From Halorubrum vacuolatum (lineage in GTDB: Archaea; Halobacteriota; Halobacteria; Halobacteriales; Haloferacaceae): a DNA stretch of 64,000 nucleotides. Of this stretch, positions 8,997 to 17,484 are shown one piece after another. Made by a program: the position numbers and the translations under genes. The DNA lies in contig NZ_FZNQ01000013.1 in the NCBI RefSeq assembly GCF_900188065.1, forward strand, positions 25,733-89,732, given 5' to 3'. The notes beneath the pieces were generated by a model. The model did not search any database, was not told the DNA's origin, and saw only the letters and a program-made list of their open reading frames with translations. Numbering within the stretch: the first letter of the stretch is position 1; each line of letters begins with the position of its first letter.

Positions 8997-11900
8997 GAAT
9001 GACCGAGGGAAACCCGGACGGCCACCGATCGGGGAACGTGACCGGACTGATCGCCGACCGGAGGGCGCGCGTCCCGTTCGCGCTGATCGGCGTGTTACTC
9101 CTCGTGACGAGCACGGCGTACGCGCTCGGGGTCGCAGAACAGGGACTCGTCGGCGAGGACCGGAGCGTCGAACGCGCCGTCGAACGCGTCGAGGCGGACA
9201 CGACGACGGCGCTGAAAACCGCCGCACGGGAGGCGTCCCACGATGCCGCCGCGGAGCCGGTGACAGCCGCACCTAGCCGAATCGATGGCGTCGAAACCGG
9301 AGCGGACGGAACGACGCAACAGACCACCGATGCCGTTCGTTCGGAGTCGGCGTTCGAGGACGCGTTGCGTATCCGTCTCGCCATCGCCGCCGCCGAATCG
9401 CTCTCGAACGTCGAGACGAATGTGGGGGAGGTCTCGGCATCGGCGTCGATGGCCGGCGCGGACGAGCCCGATGAGTTGGCCGAGGCACGCGATCGTGTGT
9501 CGATCGAGCCGGTCGCCGACGGTACCGCGATCCGTGTGACGTTCGCCGAGGTCCGGACGGTCGCGACGCGGGATGGCCGGACCGTCGCGGATCGAACCGC
9601 GGATCGGACGGTCGTCGTCGACGTGCCGATCCTCGGCGCACACGAACGAACGGAACGGTTCGAAAAGCGACTCAACAGCGGGCCGGTCGAGGGACCGGGA
9701 CTGGGGAGACAGCTCACTGCGAGCCTCTATCCGATGACATGGGCCCGTGGCTACGCCCAGTACGCCGGCGCGCCCGTGCGCAATGTACTTGCAAACCGAC
9801 ACGTCGAACTCGCGACGAACGCCGGGGTCGTCCGCACACAACGTGACGTCTTCGGTGCCGCGGATCCGTCCGCACGCGGTGGGCTCGCCAGGGCGACCGC
9901 CGAAACCGGCGTCGCCGACGTGCTCGAACCGACCGATCTCGACGAGGAGGACTGGGCGGAGACCGTGCTCGATGCACCGACGCCCGACCGTGACGCCATA
10001 GGGACCGGCGACGGACGCGATCCATCGCTACCCGGAGCGGATCCCGAAGGTGGCCTCTCGGAAAACGACCATGCGGATGAAACGACATCCGTCGCGGTCG
10101 ACCATGCGGCCGATGTCGGCCTCACCCGGACGACCGAGGAGATGGACCGACTCCTGCGTGAGGCACACCGCGTCGAGGCGACCCTCGAAGCGGAGGGAAC
10201 GCGCGTCGAATACGGTGGTCGTCTCAGACCACCCTCGCCGGGAAGTGACTGGAGACGGGTCGACAGACGGACCAGCTCGTCGCTCTCCGTCAGCGGGGAG
10301 GGAACCCCGACCGGAGTGCCATCGGGGACGGTCGAACCGCGGGAATCGGTATCGTTCGGGGACGCCACACGGGAGGTCGTCGTCGAGCGGCGGGCGACGG
10401 CCGATTGGGAACGGGAGGTCGAACGGCGCGATGAGGACGGGGAGGTTACCACGGTGACCCAACGAAGGACCACGCGGGACCGGGCGACCGATCGATATCG
10501 TGTCGATGTCTCCGTGACGGGAGAATATGCGCCGACGGATCCCGGCCCAAGTCGGCGAACCGCGACGTTCGGGGCAAGCGGGTCGGACGCGGAGCCGGAC
10601 CTCTCCGATACCCCGGAGACCGCACGTGCGGATCTCAACGTCGCGGACGCATCGGGGGTCGACCGGATCGCCCGTCGGGCGGTTTCGGAGGGTGATGTCA
10701 CCGAGTCGACGACCGTCGTCGGGGCTCGACCCGACGACGCGGAAGAACGGATCACGGCGGACCTGATCGAGGTACACGAGGAGGTCCGTGGGATCGAGAC
10801 GGAGACACGGATGGGCGACGTCGCCGGGAGCGAGGCCGATCCACACGGAACGTTGGCGTCGCAGATCGAAACGAAACGGATGGCCCTCGCGGACCCGCCC
10901 GAGCGCTACGACGGCGCCATCGACAGGGGGCGCCTCGGCGTGAGGATCTACTACATCGACGCCGTCATCGAGGAACTCGAGTCGGCATCCGAGGACCAAA
11001 CGGGAGCCGTCGACCGGCTGTTCGATCGCATCGAATCGGCGTTCGGCGGGCCCTCGATCGGCGAGGTCATCGCCTCGAAAGAGAAGACACGCGACGTGGA
11101 GCCACACGCCGTCGGGGCGGACGGTCCCGGCGGGGAGGTGCGGTTCGTGCCGGAGGGCTCACCGGGATATCTCCCACGAACGGCCATCGACGGGGCCGAC
11201 GTCGACGGAGTCGACGGCACCGAAACACGGCCGCTCGCCACGCGAAACCTGAACTACGTGACCGTCCCCTACGACGACATCTCGGGCGGAATCGTCGATC
11301 GGATCCTCGGAACTGAAGAGACCGTCGGCCCGGGTGTCGCCGGGCGGGCGTTGGTGACGGCCGACGCGGCGCTTGAGGCGTCGGGCGGTCCGGATGCGGA
11401 TCCGGATCTCCGCGCGGACCGTGACGTGCTCGCGTATCGACTCGATCGGTCGCTGATGACGGTCGACCGCGAACTCGTGGACGCCGCCGCCGATCGGACC
11501 GACCTCTCCGAGACGGAGCGACGGGATGCCGTGGAGGCCGTCACGGACTCGTATGGGTCGACGGGGGAACACGCGCTGCACGTTGGAAATGGGAGCCACG
11601 CCGACCGCGTCGCGAACGAACTAGCCGCTCGTGACGGTCTGTCACGGCGCGACGAGGTCGCGCTCGGGGCCTCGCTCCGAGTAAGCGTTCGTACAGCCGC
11701 GGGTCGGGACGCGGTCCGCGTTCCAGCCAGGTTCGTCGACGAGACGACCGACGAAGCCCGCGATCACGTCCGTGACCGGCTCGAGGACGCTGCGGAGGAC
11801 GGAACCGAACGTGCCGTCGAGGAGGCGAGCGAGCGGTGGGCACCGGAGCCCGTACGACGTGTCGGTGCCGGCCTTCCCGTCGCCCCGACGCCCGGATATT

Positions 11901-12274
11901 GGGTAGCAACCGTGAACGCGTGGCAGGTCGAGGTTCGCGGCGAGTATCCCGCGTTCACTGTCCACGCCGACGTGGGATCGCCGGGCCGGTCGTTCGAGTA
12001 CGTGCGGACGGCCGGGAAAGCGACGGTGACCGTCGGGGACACCGAGATCGTTCTCGGGGAAACCGAACCCGTTCGCTTCGAGACGGGGACGCTCGTCGTG
12101 ATCGCGGTTCCCCCGGGACCGCCGGGGGTTGGCGATGTCGACGGGACACGAGATGAGACGTCCGACGGTTGGCCCTGTCCGGGCGTCCCGGCCGGCGTGG
12201 ACGGGGCGAGCGCGTCCGAGGGGGACGACGCGACAGGGGAACCGTGGGACGGTGAGTGTGACACGAGGCCATGA
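8969..12274 (+). CDS. Very large membrane-anchored extracytoplasmic protein (DUF7286-like)
   Basis: An 1101-residue protein, the largest of the locus. It has one hydrophobic anchor near the N-terminus (about residues 33-53, 'VPFALIGVLLLVTSTAYALG') and no C-terminal anchor. The ectodomain is strongly acidic with several predicted helical stretches and a low-complexity acidic linker (about 340-380). A beta-rich C-terminal module ends in a Gly/Asp/Pro tail containing two cysteines. I remember it as DUF7286, a family that co-occurs with DUF7283/7284/7285. ATG 8969 overlaps the previous gene; ATG 8999, 3 nt past the previous stop, is an equally good start. Its size and location suggest a surface structure or secreted effector. 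Confidence 0.7.
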   Translation: MASDRSDVVRMTEGNPDGHRSGNVTGLIADRRARVPFALIGVLLLVTSTAYALGVAEQGLVGEDRSVERAVERVEADTTTALKTAAREASHDAAAEPVTAAPSRIDGVETGADGTTQQTTDAVRSESAFEDALRIRLAIAAAESLSNVETNVGEVSASASMAGADEPDELAEARDRVSIEPVADGTAIRVTFAEVRTVATRDGRTVADRTADRTVVVDVPILGAHERTERFEKRLNSGPVEGPGLGRQLTASLYPMTWARGYAQYAGAPVRNVLANRHVELATNAGVVRTQRDVFGAADPSARGGLARATAETGVADVLEPTDLDEEDWAETVLDAPTPDRDAIGTGDGRDPSLPGADPEGGLSENDHADETTSVAVDHAADVGLTRTTEEMDRLLREAHRVEATLEAEGTRVEYGGRLRPPSPGSDWRRVDRRTSSSLSVSGEGTPTGVPSGTVEPRESVSFGDATREVVVERRATADWEREVERRDEDGEVTTVTQRRTTRDRATDRYRVDVSVTGEYAPTDPGPSRRTATFGASGSDAEPDLSDTPETARADLNVADASGVDRIARRAVSEGDVTESTTVVGARPDDAEERITADLIEVHEEVRGIETETRMGDVAGSEADPHGTLASQIETKRMALADPPERYDGAIDRGRLGVRIYYIDAVIEELESASEDQTGAVDRLFDRIESAFGGPSIGEVIASKEKTRDVEPHAVGADGPGGEVRFVPEGSPGYLPRTAIDGADVDGVDGTETRPLATRNLNYVTVPYDDISGGIVDRILGTEETVGPGVAGRALVTADAALEASGGPDADPDLRADRDVLAYRLDRSLMTVDRELVDAAADRTDLSETERRDAVEAVTDSYGSTGEHALHVGNGSHADRVANELAARDGLSRRDEVALGASLRVSVRTAAGRDAVRVPARFVDETTDEARDHVRDRLEDAAEDGTERAVEEASERWAPEPVRRVGAGLPVAPTPGYWVATVNAWQVEVRGEYPAFTVHADVGSPGRSFEYVRTAGKATVTVGDTEIVLGETEPVRFETGTLVVIAVPPGPPGVGDVDGTRDETSDGWPCPGVPAGVDGASASEGDDATGEPWDGECDTRP

Positions 12275-12377
12275 CTCGCGAACACCGAGAGCGAGATCGT
12301 CGCGGGACGACGTATCGGCTGGGCCCAACGCGTCCCCAACCGGTGTCGTTTTGCGCCACGCGTCCCGATCCGAGGAC

Positions 12378-12821
12378 ATGTTTCAGGAAGCCGTTGCCGA
12401 CGCGACGGGAGACGGTGAGCGGGAGACGATCGAGGCAGCAACGCTGCTCGCATCGTTCGAGGCGATCCTCGCGGAGGCGGTCGAGGATGCCGGTGTCGAA
12501 CGCGTCGTCGAGGCGACGGCGCTCGATCCGGAGCGGGTTTCGGCCGTCAAATCGGGTGATTCGGCGGCGGTAACCGTCGAGACGGGAGCCACGATACTCG
12601 CGACCGCGCGCGGGATCGATGCCGAAGCGGTCGTTGCCGAGCTACGCGATCACCTGCTTTTGGGAATGACGACGGCGGTGCTCGACGTGGACACCATCGC
12701 GGGAGCGATCGACGCCGACCTCACCGGCCAGGAGGTGCAGCAGGCGCTTGAGGGACGTGCCGACATGACGCTCGCGGAGCTGGCGGAGGTGATGGCGGTG
12801 ATCGAGGGGCGGAAGCCATGA
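12378..12821 (+). CDS. DUF5791-family helical protein
   Basis: A 147-residue, acidic, mostly helical protein with no membrane segment. The C-terminal half contains 'DHLLLGMTTAVLDVDTIA' and 'LTGQEVQQALEGRADMTLAE', stretches I remember from the haloarchaeal DUF5791 family. The fold resembles a helix-turn-helix-like domain ('ERVVEATALDPERVSAVKSGD'), so a DNA-binding or regulatory role is possible but unproven. Its stop overlaps the next gene's ATG by 4 nt, suggesting co-translation with the SDR protein. Confidence 0.75.
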   Translation: MFQEAVADATGDGERETIEAATLLASFEAILAEAVEDAGVERVVEATALDPERVSAVKSGDSAAVTVETGATILATARGIDAEAVVAELRDHLLLGMTTAVLDVDTIAGAIDADLTGQEVQQALEGRADMTLAELAEVMAVIEGRKP

Positions 12822-13732
12822 GCGTCGTCATCGTCGGATGCGGCTACGTCGGCATGGAGCTGGCGAGACAGCTCGCCAGCCGCGGTCACGAGGTGACGGG
12901 GGTGAGACGCTCCGAGGCGGGAATGGAGGCGATCGAGGCGCTCGAAGCCGAGGGGGACGGATCGATCGCTGCCGTCGGCGCTGACGCCACCGATCCCGAA
13001 TCCCTTGCCGTCCTGCCGGATGCGAACGCGGTGGTCTTTGCGGCCAGTTCGGGTGGACGCGGCGCGACGGCCGCACGAACCGTCTACGTCGAGGGCCTCA
13101 AGGCGGTCATCGAGGAGTACCGAACCCGGGAAGAACCGCCCGACCGGATCGTCTATACCTCCTCAACGGGGGTCTACGGCGATCACGGCGGTGCATGGGT
13201 GGACGAGTCGACGCCCATCGAGCCGACGACCGAAAAGACGCGTGTGCTGGCGGAGGCGGAGCGCGTCGCGATCGAGGGGGCCGAAGCGGCCGGGATCGAT
13301 GGAACCGTCGCCCGATTTGCCGGCCTGTACGGGCCGGACCGATACCGACTCCAGCGATATCTCGACGGCCCGGTGACGGCGGGCTACCTGAACATGGTCC
13401 ATCGCGACGACGCTGCCGGTGCGGTCCGGTACCTGCTCGAAGGGGATCTCGCACGCGGTGAGCCGGTCGTCGTCGTCGACGACGAGCCGGCGGATAAACA
13501 CGCGTTCGCCGACTGGCTCGCCGACGAGTGTGGAACTGAGCGCCCAGCGAAACAGTCGAAGGCGGAACGGATCACAGCGGGTGACCTTTCGGAGCCGGCG
13601 AAGCGTCGGATCCTGACGAGCAAGCGCTGTTCGAACGCGTACCTCCGCGAGCTCGGCTATTCGCCCGCGTATCCGACGTTCCGAGAGGGGTATCGGGCCG
13701 CGATCGACGCGTTCCGTGCGGAACGAGGCTGA
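12818..13732 (+). CDS. SDR-type NAD(P)-dependent epimerase/dehydratase-like protein
   Basis: Extended-SDR Rossmann protein of 304 residues. The N-terminal nucleotide-binding motif is 'VIVGCGYVGMELA' with GxGxxG spacing. A basic residue after strand 2 (GVRRSE) suggests NADP preference. An active-site-like region 'VYTSSTGVYGDHGG' contains a serine/threonine cluster and a Tyr, but the usual YxxxK is not obvious. This pattern resembles the YeeZ-type atypical SDRs. Coupled by a 4-nt overlap to the DUF5791 gene. The substrate is unknown. Confidence 0.85.
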   Translation: MSVVIVGCGYVGMELARQLASRGHEVTGVRRSEAGMEAIEALEAEGDGSIAAVGADATDPESLAVLPDANAVVFAASSGGRGATAARTVYVEGLKAVIEEYRTREEPPDRIVYTSSTGVYGDHGGAWVDESTPIEPTTEKTRVLAEAERVAIEGAEAAGIDGTVARFAGLYGPDRYRLQRYLDGPVTAGYLNMVHRDDAAGAVRYLLEGDLARGEPVVVVDDEPADKHAFADWLADECGTERPAKQSKAERITAGDLSEPAKRRILTSKRCSNAYLRELGYSPAYPTFREGYRAAIDAFRAERG

Positions 13733-13859
13733 CCCATCAGGACCGTGTGAGGTGGGCGACCGTCGATGCAGGAGTGTTGCACCGTAACCACGGACAGAGC
13801 ACGAAGATCACGGATAGAGCACGAAGATTCTTGTGTCGGCGGCGATTCCGGGGTGGTGT

Positions 13860-15035
13860 ATGTGGGTGCAAGCGACGGTCGGCGACGCGCTCGTCGAAAT
13901 CGAGGCGTTCGTGCGAGCGAACCCCGAGCTGACCGTCGCCGGCATCGTTGCGGCGTTGGTGATCGCCACGAGCGCGTACGCGTTTTTGCGGCTTCGACGC
14001 GTTCCCGGGGCTCGGTTCAGACGACTGCTCGCTGAACAGGACGAGATTACGGTGTTGATGCATCCGAATCCGGATCCGGACGCGATGGCCGCCGCCATCG
14101 GGGTTGCGTCGCTCGCCGAACAGGTCGATGTCGACGCGACCGTGCAGTTCCCCGGACAGATCCGCCATCAGGAGAACCGGGCGTTCCGAACGGTCCTGGA
14201 TCTCGAACTCGAACAGATCGACCATGTGACCGATCTGGCCGCAGGGTTCGTCGTCCTCGTCGATCACAACGAGCCGCGCGGATTCGAGGGATCCGATGGC
14301 GTCCTTCCCGCCGCGATAGTGGACCACCATCCGGGCGATGGGACCGCTGAGACGTTCACCGACGTTCGGACCGATTACGGCGCGACCGCCTCCATCATCG
14401 CGGAGTATTTCAAGGAGAACGACGCGATCCCGGTGCCGCCTGATAAGCACGCGAGCGAGACGGACGGGGCCCTTGCGCTCCCGACGGACGCTGCAACTGG
14501 GCTGTTATACGGGATCTTATCCGATACGAAGAACCTCACCGTCGGCGCGAGCGACTCGGATTTCGCGGCGGCGGGCTACGTCTATCCGGGCGTCGATCAG
14601 GATCGACTCGATCGGATCGCAAACCCCGCGGTCGACGCGGAGGTACTGGAGGTGAAGGCACGGGCGATCGCCGGCCGACAGGTCGAGGGATCGTTCGCGG
14701 TGGCGGATGTCGGCGGGGTGAACAACGTCGATGCGATCCCGCAGGCCGCCGATGAACTCATCCAGTTGGAGGGAATCAGCGCGGTGGTGGTCCTCGGCGA
14801 ACGGAACGGAACGATCCATCTATCCGGGCGGTCACGGGATGATCGTGTGCATATGGGCAACGCGCTCGCGGCCGTCCTCGATGACGTGCCCAACGGCGGC
14901 GGTGGCGGACACGCCAGGATGGGGGGTGGAACCATCGAATCCCGCACCGATCCGACCGGCGAGCAGGAAGTCGAGCAGATCGATCGGAACGCGCTCTGTG
15001 ACGAGCTCTTTCGGGCGATGGCCGGAGACGTCTAA
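13860..15035 (+). CDS. Membrane-anchored DHH/DHHA1 phosphoesterase
   Basis: A 391-residue member of the DHH phosphoesterase superfamily (NrnA, GdpP and RecJ relatives), which hydrolyses phosphodiester bonds of nanoRNA, pAp or cyclic dinucleotides with manganese. A single hydrophobic helix is at about residues 24-44. The DHH core follows: 'HPNPDPDA' (68-75), 'VDHNEP' (about 134-139) and the DHH triad at 155-157. The C-terminal DHHA1 domain carries the glycine-rich 'GGGGGHARMGGG'. A membrane anchor directly ahead of DHH recalls bacterial GdpP c-di-AMP phosphodiesterases, though no PAS or GGDEF domain is present. ATG 13860 gives a more natural start than the GTG at 13833. It could be an oligoribonuclease rather than a c-di-AMP enzyme. 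Confidence 0.85.
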   Translation: MWVQATVGDALVEIEAFVRANPELTVAGIVAALVIATSAYAFLRLRRVPGARFRRLLAEQDEITVLMHPNPDPDAMAAAIGVASLAEQVDVDATVQFPGQIRHQENRAFRTVLDLELEQIDHVTDLAAGFVVLVDHNEPRGFEGSDGVLPAAIVDHHPGDGTAETFTDVRTDYGATASIIAEYFKENDAIPVPPDKHASETDGALALPTDAATGLLYGILSDTKNLTVGASDSDFAAAGYVYPGVDQDRLDRIANPAVDAEVLEVKARAIAGRQVEGSFAVADVGGVNNVDAIPQAADELIQLEGISAVVVLGERNGTIHLSGRSRDDRVHMGNALAAVLDDVPNGGGGGHARMGGGTIESRTDPTGEQEVEQIDRNALCDELFRAMAGDV

Positions 15036-15062
15036 GCGACAGGAAAGGTTCGGAGCCCACAG

Positions 15063-15069
15063 CTTTAGG
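15063..15069 (+). promoter_or_regulatory. TATA-like box of the 43-aa membrane protein gene
   Basis: CTTTAGG lies 30 nt upstream of the ATG at 15093, which fits leaderless expression of a very short gene. Confidence 0.4.
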
Positions 15070-15092
15070 TCCCATCCGAACGAGCGAGGCGT

Positions 15093-15224
15093 ATGGATTG
15101 GAGCACGTTCAAAACCGATGGGTGGCCAGCGCTCGCCGGCGTCGGCGTCGGCTACCTACTTGCATGTGCACTGATATTCGCGGCGTTCTTCGTGGTGCCG
15201 TACCTGTTGGTCACAGTAGCGTGA
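15093..15224 (+). CDS. Small single-pass membrane protein, 43 aa
   Basis: A short frame starting MDWSTFKTDGWPALAG, followed by a 25-residue hydrophobic helix to the C-terminus (contains 'CALIFAAFFVVPYLLV'). A TATA-like box lies 30 nt upstream of the ATG, and the gene occupies most of the gap between the DHH phosphodiesterase and the convergent PAN gene (stop-to-stop 37 nt). The ordered amphiphilic-then-hydrophobic pattern and promoter spacing support a real gene, but no family is recognised. Confidence 0.55.
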   Translation: MDWSTFKTDGWPALAGVGVGYLLACALIFAAFFVVPYLLVTVA

Positions 15225-15261
15225 ACGAGGAGCTTGGCGGAAAATCGGAGCGGTTGACGGT

Positions 15262-16479
15262 TCAGGCGAACGCCAACGAATCGTCGGCGTCCGTGTCGGC
15301 GTCCTGGCGAAGCTTCTCGTAGGCCGCGAGGAAGTCCGCCATGGTCACTTCGGTACGGTCGTCGCGGATGGCGAACATCCCCGCCTCCGTGCAGATCGCC
15401 TTGACGTCCGCGCCGGACGCATCGGCGGCGAGTTCGGCGAGTTCCGTAAAGTCGACCTCGCCGGCGAGGTTCATCCGGCGGGTGTGGATCTGGAAGATGA
15501 TCTCCCGACCCATCGAATCGGGTTTGGGCACCTCGATAAGCCGGTCAAACCGGCCGGGGCGAAGGATGGCGGGGTCGAGCATGTCGAAGCGGTTCGTCGC
15601 GGCGATGAGGCGGATCTCGCCGCGCTCGTCGAAGCCGTCCATCTCGCTGAGCAGCTGCATCATCGTGCGCTGGACCTCCGCGTCCCCGGAGGTCTTCGAG
15701 TCCGTCCGCTTCGAGGCGATCGCGTCGATCTCGTCGATGAAGATCACCGCGGGCTGGTTCTCGCGAGCGACCTCGAAGAGGTCACGGACGAGCTTCGCAC
15801 CCTCGCCGATGAACTTGTGGACGAGCTCGGAGCCGGCCATCTTGATGAACGTCGCGTCGGTCTCGTTGGCGACCGCCTTCGCGAGCATCGTCTTGCCCGT
15901 CCCCGGCGGACCGTACAGCAGGACCCCGCTCGGCGGGTTGATACCGACGTCTTCGAACATTTCCGGATGTTCGAGCGGCATCTCGACGGTTTCACGCACC
16001 TCCTGCATCTGCTCGTCGAGCCCGCCGATGTCGGCGTAGGTGACGTCCGGGGAGTGTTCGACCTGCATGACGCGGGCGCGGACATCGGTCTCCTTTTCGA
16101 GCCGTTTGACGATCGAAAGCGAGTTGTTGACCGCGACCCGGTCGTCCGGTTCGAGCCGCTCGCGCATCTCGTCCGTGATCTCCGTGAGCGCCTCCTGGTT
16201 GTTGCCGTGCTGTTTGATCACGGCGCCGTCGTCCGTAAGTTCCTGGACCGTCGCGACGAACAGCGGTGACTGTTTGAGCTTTTTGTTCTCGTGGGTGAGT
16301 CGTTCCAACTTCTGCTGGTACTTGTTGTTCTCCGCGTTCGCATCGAGGAGTTTGTCGCGCATCTCCTCGTTTTGCGATTCGAGAACCTCGAGTCTGTCCC
16401 GTAACGACTCGATCTTCTCCCGTCTCGACGCCGATCCCTCCTCGTACGGCATCTCGACGTCATCGACCGTATCACTCAT
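15262..16479 (-). CDS. pan: Proteasome-activating nucleotidase (PAN AAA+ ATPase)
   Basis: Hexameric AAA+ unfoldase that feeds substrates to the 20S proteasome. The 405 residues show an N-terminal coiled coil (about 18-70), the OB domain (about 72-130), Walker A GPPGTGKT at 190-197, Walker B FIDEIDA with catalytic Glu about 250, sensor-1 'AATNR', and a C-terminal helical lid. The protein ends Ala-Phe-Ala; the usual HbYX gate-opening tail would have Tyr where this has Phe. Haloarchaea often carry two PAN paralogues (PanA, PanB); which one this is cannot be told here. It is transcribed away from the winged-helix gene, with a 227-nt divergent region between. Confidence 0.96.
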   Translation of the reverse strand: MSDTVDDVEMPYEEGSASRREKIESLRDRLEVLESQNEEMRDKLLDANAENNKYQQKLERLTHENKKLKQSPLFVATVQELTDDGAVIKQHGNNQEALTEITDEMRERLEPDDRVAVNNSLSIVKRLEKETDVRARVMQVEHSPDVTYADIGGLDEQMQEVRETVEMPLEHPEMFEDVGINPPSGVLLYGPPGTGKTMLAKAVANETDATFIKMAGSELVHKFIGEGAKLVRDLFEVARENQPAVIFIDEIDAIASKRTDSKTSGDAEVQRTMMQLLSEMDGFDERGEIRLIAATNRFDMLDPAILRPGRFDRLIEVPKPDSMGREIIFQIHTRRMNLAGEVDFTELAELAADASGADVKAICTEAGMFAIRDDRTEVTMADFLAAYEKLRQDADTDADDSLAFA

Positions 16480-16630
16480 TAAGCCGATTTAGGGTGCTTG
16501 CGGATAAGAGGCTTCGGGTGCGGGCATTCCCGGAGTGAAGAGCGTTGCGCTCTCGGCGGCGCTCGCGTTCGTCGCCCGCGATGAAAGCGGGGGCGCGATG
16601 CCGAGAGGTCGGTAGTATGGTGACAGAGGC

Positions 16631-16681
16631 GGGATAATTAATTCCCAATAGTAATCAAATAGGATAGTAAATATTATCTTA
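16631..16681. promoter_or_regulatory. AT-rich divergent promoter/operator region
   Basis: An unusually AT-rich 50-nt block between the diverging pan and winged-helix genes. It contains the imperfect palindromes GGGATAATTAATTCCC (16631-16646) and GATAGTAAATATTATC (16663-16678). The latter covers the expected TATA position about 30 nt before the ATG at 16707. Palindromes overlapping the core promoter suggest autoregulation by the encoded winged-helix protein (inference). Confidence 0.5.
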
Positions 16682-16706
16682 CAGCATTACCGAGTGAGTT
16701 GTACGC

Positions 16707-16973
16707 ATGAGTACGACAGAGGCAGTCACTGCCGACGACGAGGAGGTCGCGGATCGCTGGGAGTCCGTTCGTGACCTCCCACCGAGCGCGAAATTGGTCG
16801 CGAAGGTGCTCGATTACAACGACACGCTGACCCAAAGCGAGATCGCCGAGGAAACCCTGCTTCCGCCCCGGACCGTACGATATGCGCTCTCGCGGCTCGA
16901 AGAGGAGGACGTCGTCGATGCACGATTCTCCTTTGCTGACGCGCGGAAACGGCTCTACTCGCTCGCGGTGTAG
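16707..16973 (+). CDS. Winged helix-turn-helix transcriptional regulator (MarR-like)
   Basis: An 88-residue DNA-binding protein. It begins with a short acidic tail, then one winged HTH domain: 'PPSAKLVAKVLDYNDTLTQS' begins helix 1, 'QSEIAEETLLPPRTVRYALSR' is the helix-turn-helix, and 'LEEEDVVDARFSF' the wing. Length and composition match a conserved haloarchaeal single-domain regulator I remember as highly invariant. No ligand domain is present, so it may be constitutive or protein-controlled. The AT-rich palindromic promoter suggests autoregulation. Confidence 0.88.
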   Translation: MSTTEAVTADDEEVADRWESVRDLPPSAKLVAKVLDYNDTLTQSEIAEETLLPPRTVRYALSRLEEEDVVDARFSFADARKRLYSLAV

Positions 16974-17061
16974 GTGATCGTCGTCACGGGCGTTGCTGAG
17001 AGCGTCGGTTCCCTCAGCTTTCGCTTCCCAGTGACCACCCCACGGAGCTCGCAAGGATCGA

Positions 17062-17067
17062 TTTATA
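17062..17067 (+). promoter_or_regulatory. TATA box of the mre11-rad50 operon
   Basis: TTTATA lies 30 nt before the GTG at 17092, the first gene of the three-gene operon; mre11 and rad50 follow by overlaps. Confidence 0.6.
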
Positions 17068-17091
17068 CCACATACCGACGCCAACGACCCT

Positions 17092-17484
17092 GTGGTCTCG
17101 ACCGTCACCGTCAAGCGCGCGCTCGCCGCGCTGGCAACACGCACGGACACCGCGAGACGACCATACGCCGCCGTGATCGACGAGGCGGACGCCGCCCGCG
17201 GGGATCTTCGGCGGGCCGCCGGGTTCGTCGACGCCGTCGGCTTGGACCGGCTTGTGGAGGCGATCTCGAACGCCGAGCGCGATGGACGTGAGGCACGAGC
17301 TCAACGGGGGCGTGACGCACTCGCGGCGTATCGGCGATTTCAAGCGGCCGCCGCCGACGAGAGGGGAACCGCAGGGACGGGCCGAGTGGACGGGGTGGCC
17401 CCCGATACCACGATGGGGGCGGATCACTTTCACTCCGGTCCCGGAACCACTAAACCCGGCAACGGCCAAGGGTCGAACCGATGA
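17092..17484 (+). CDS. Small haloarchaeal protein leading the mre11-rad50 operon
   Basis: A 130-residue protein with a leaderless GTG start (TATA box 30 nt upstream). The first 90 residues form a predicted helical bundle rich in Ala, Arg and Asp ('RGDLRRAAGFVDAVG', 'RDALAAYRRFQAA'). The last 40 residues are disordered and include His-Phe-His. Its stop overlaps the mre11 ATG by 4 nt, so it is co-transcribed and probably co-translated with the repair nuclease. I do not recognise a function; a DNA-repair accessory role is suggested by position only. Confidence 0.7.
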   Translation: MVSTVTVKRALAALATRTDTARRPYAAVIDEADAARGDLRRAAGFVDAVGLDRLVEAISNAERDGREARAQRGRDALAAYRRFQAAAADERGTAGTGRVDGVAPDTTMGADHFHSGPGTTKPGNGQGSNR

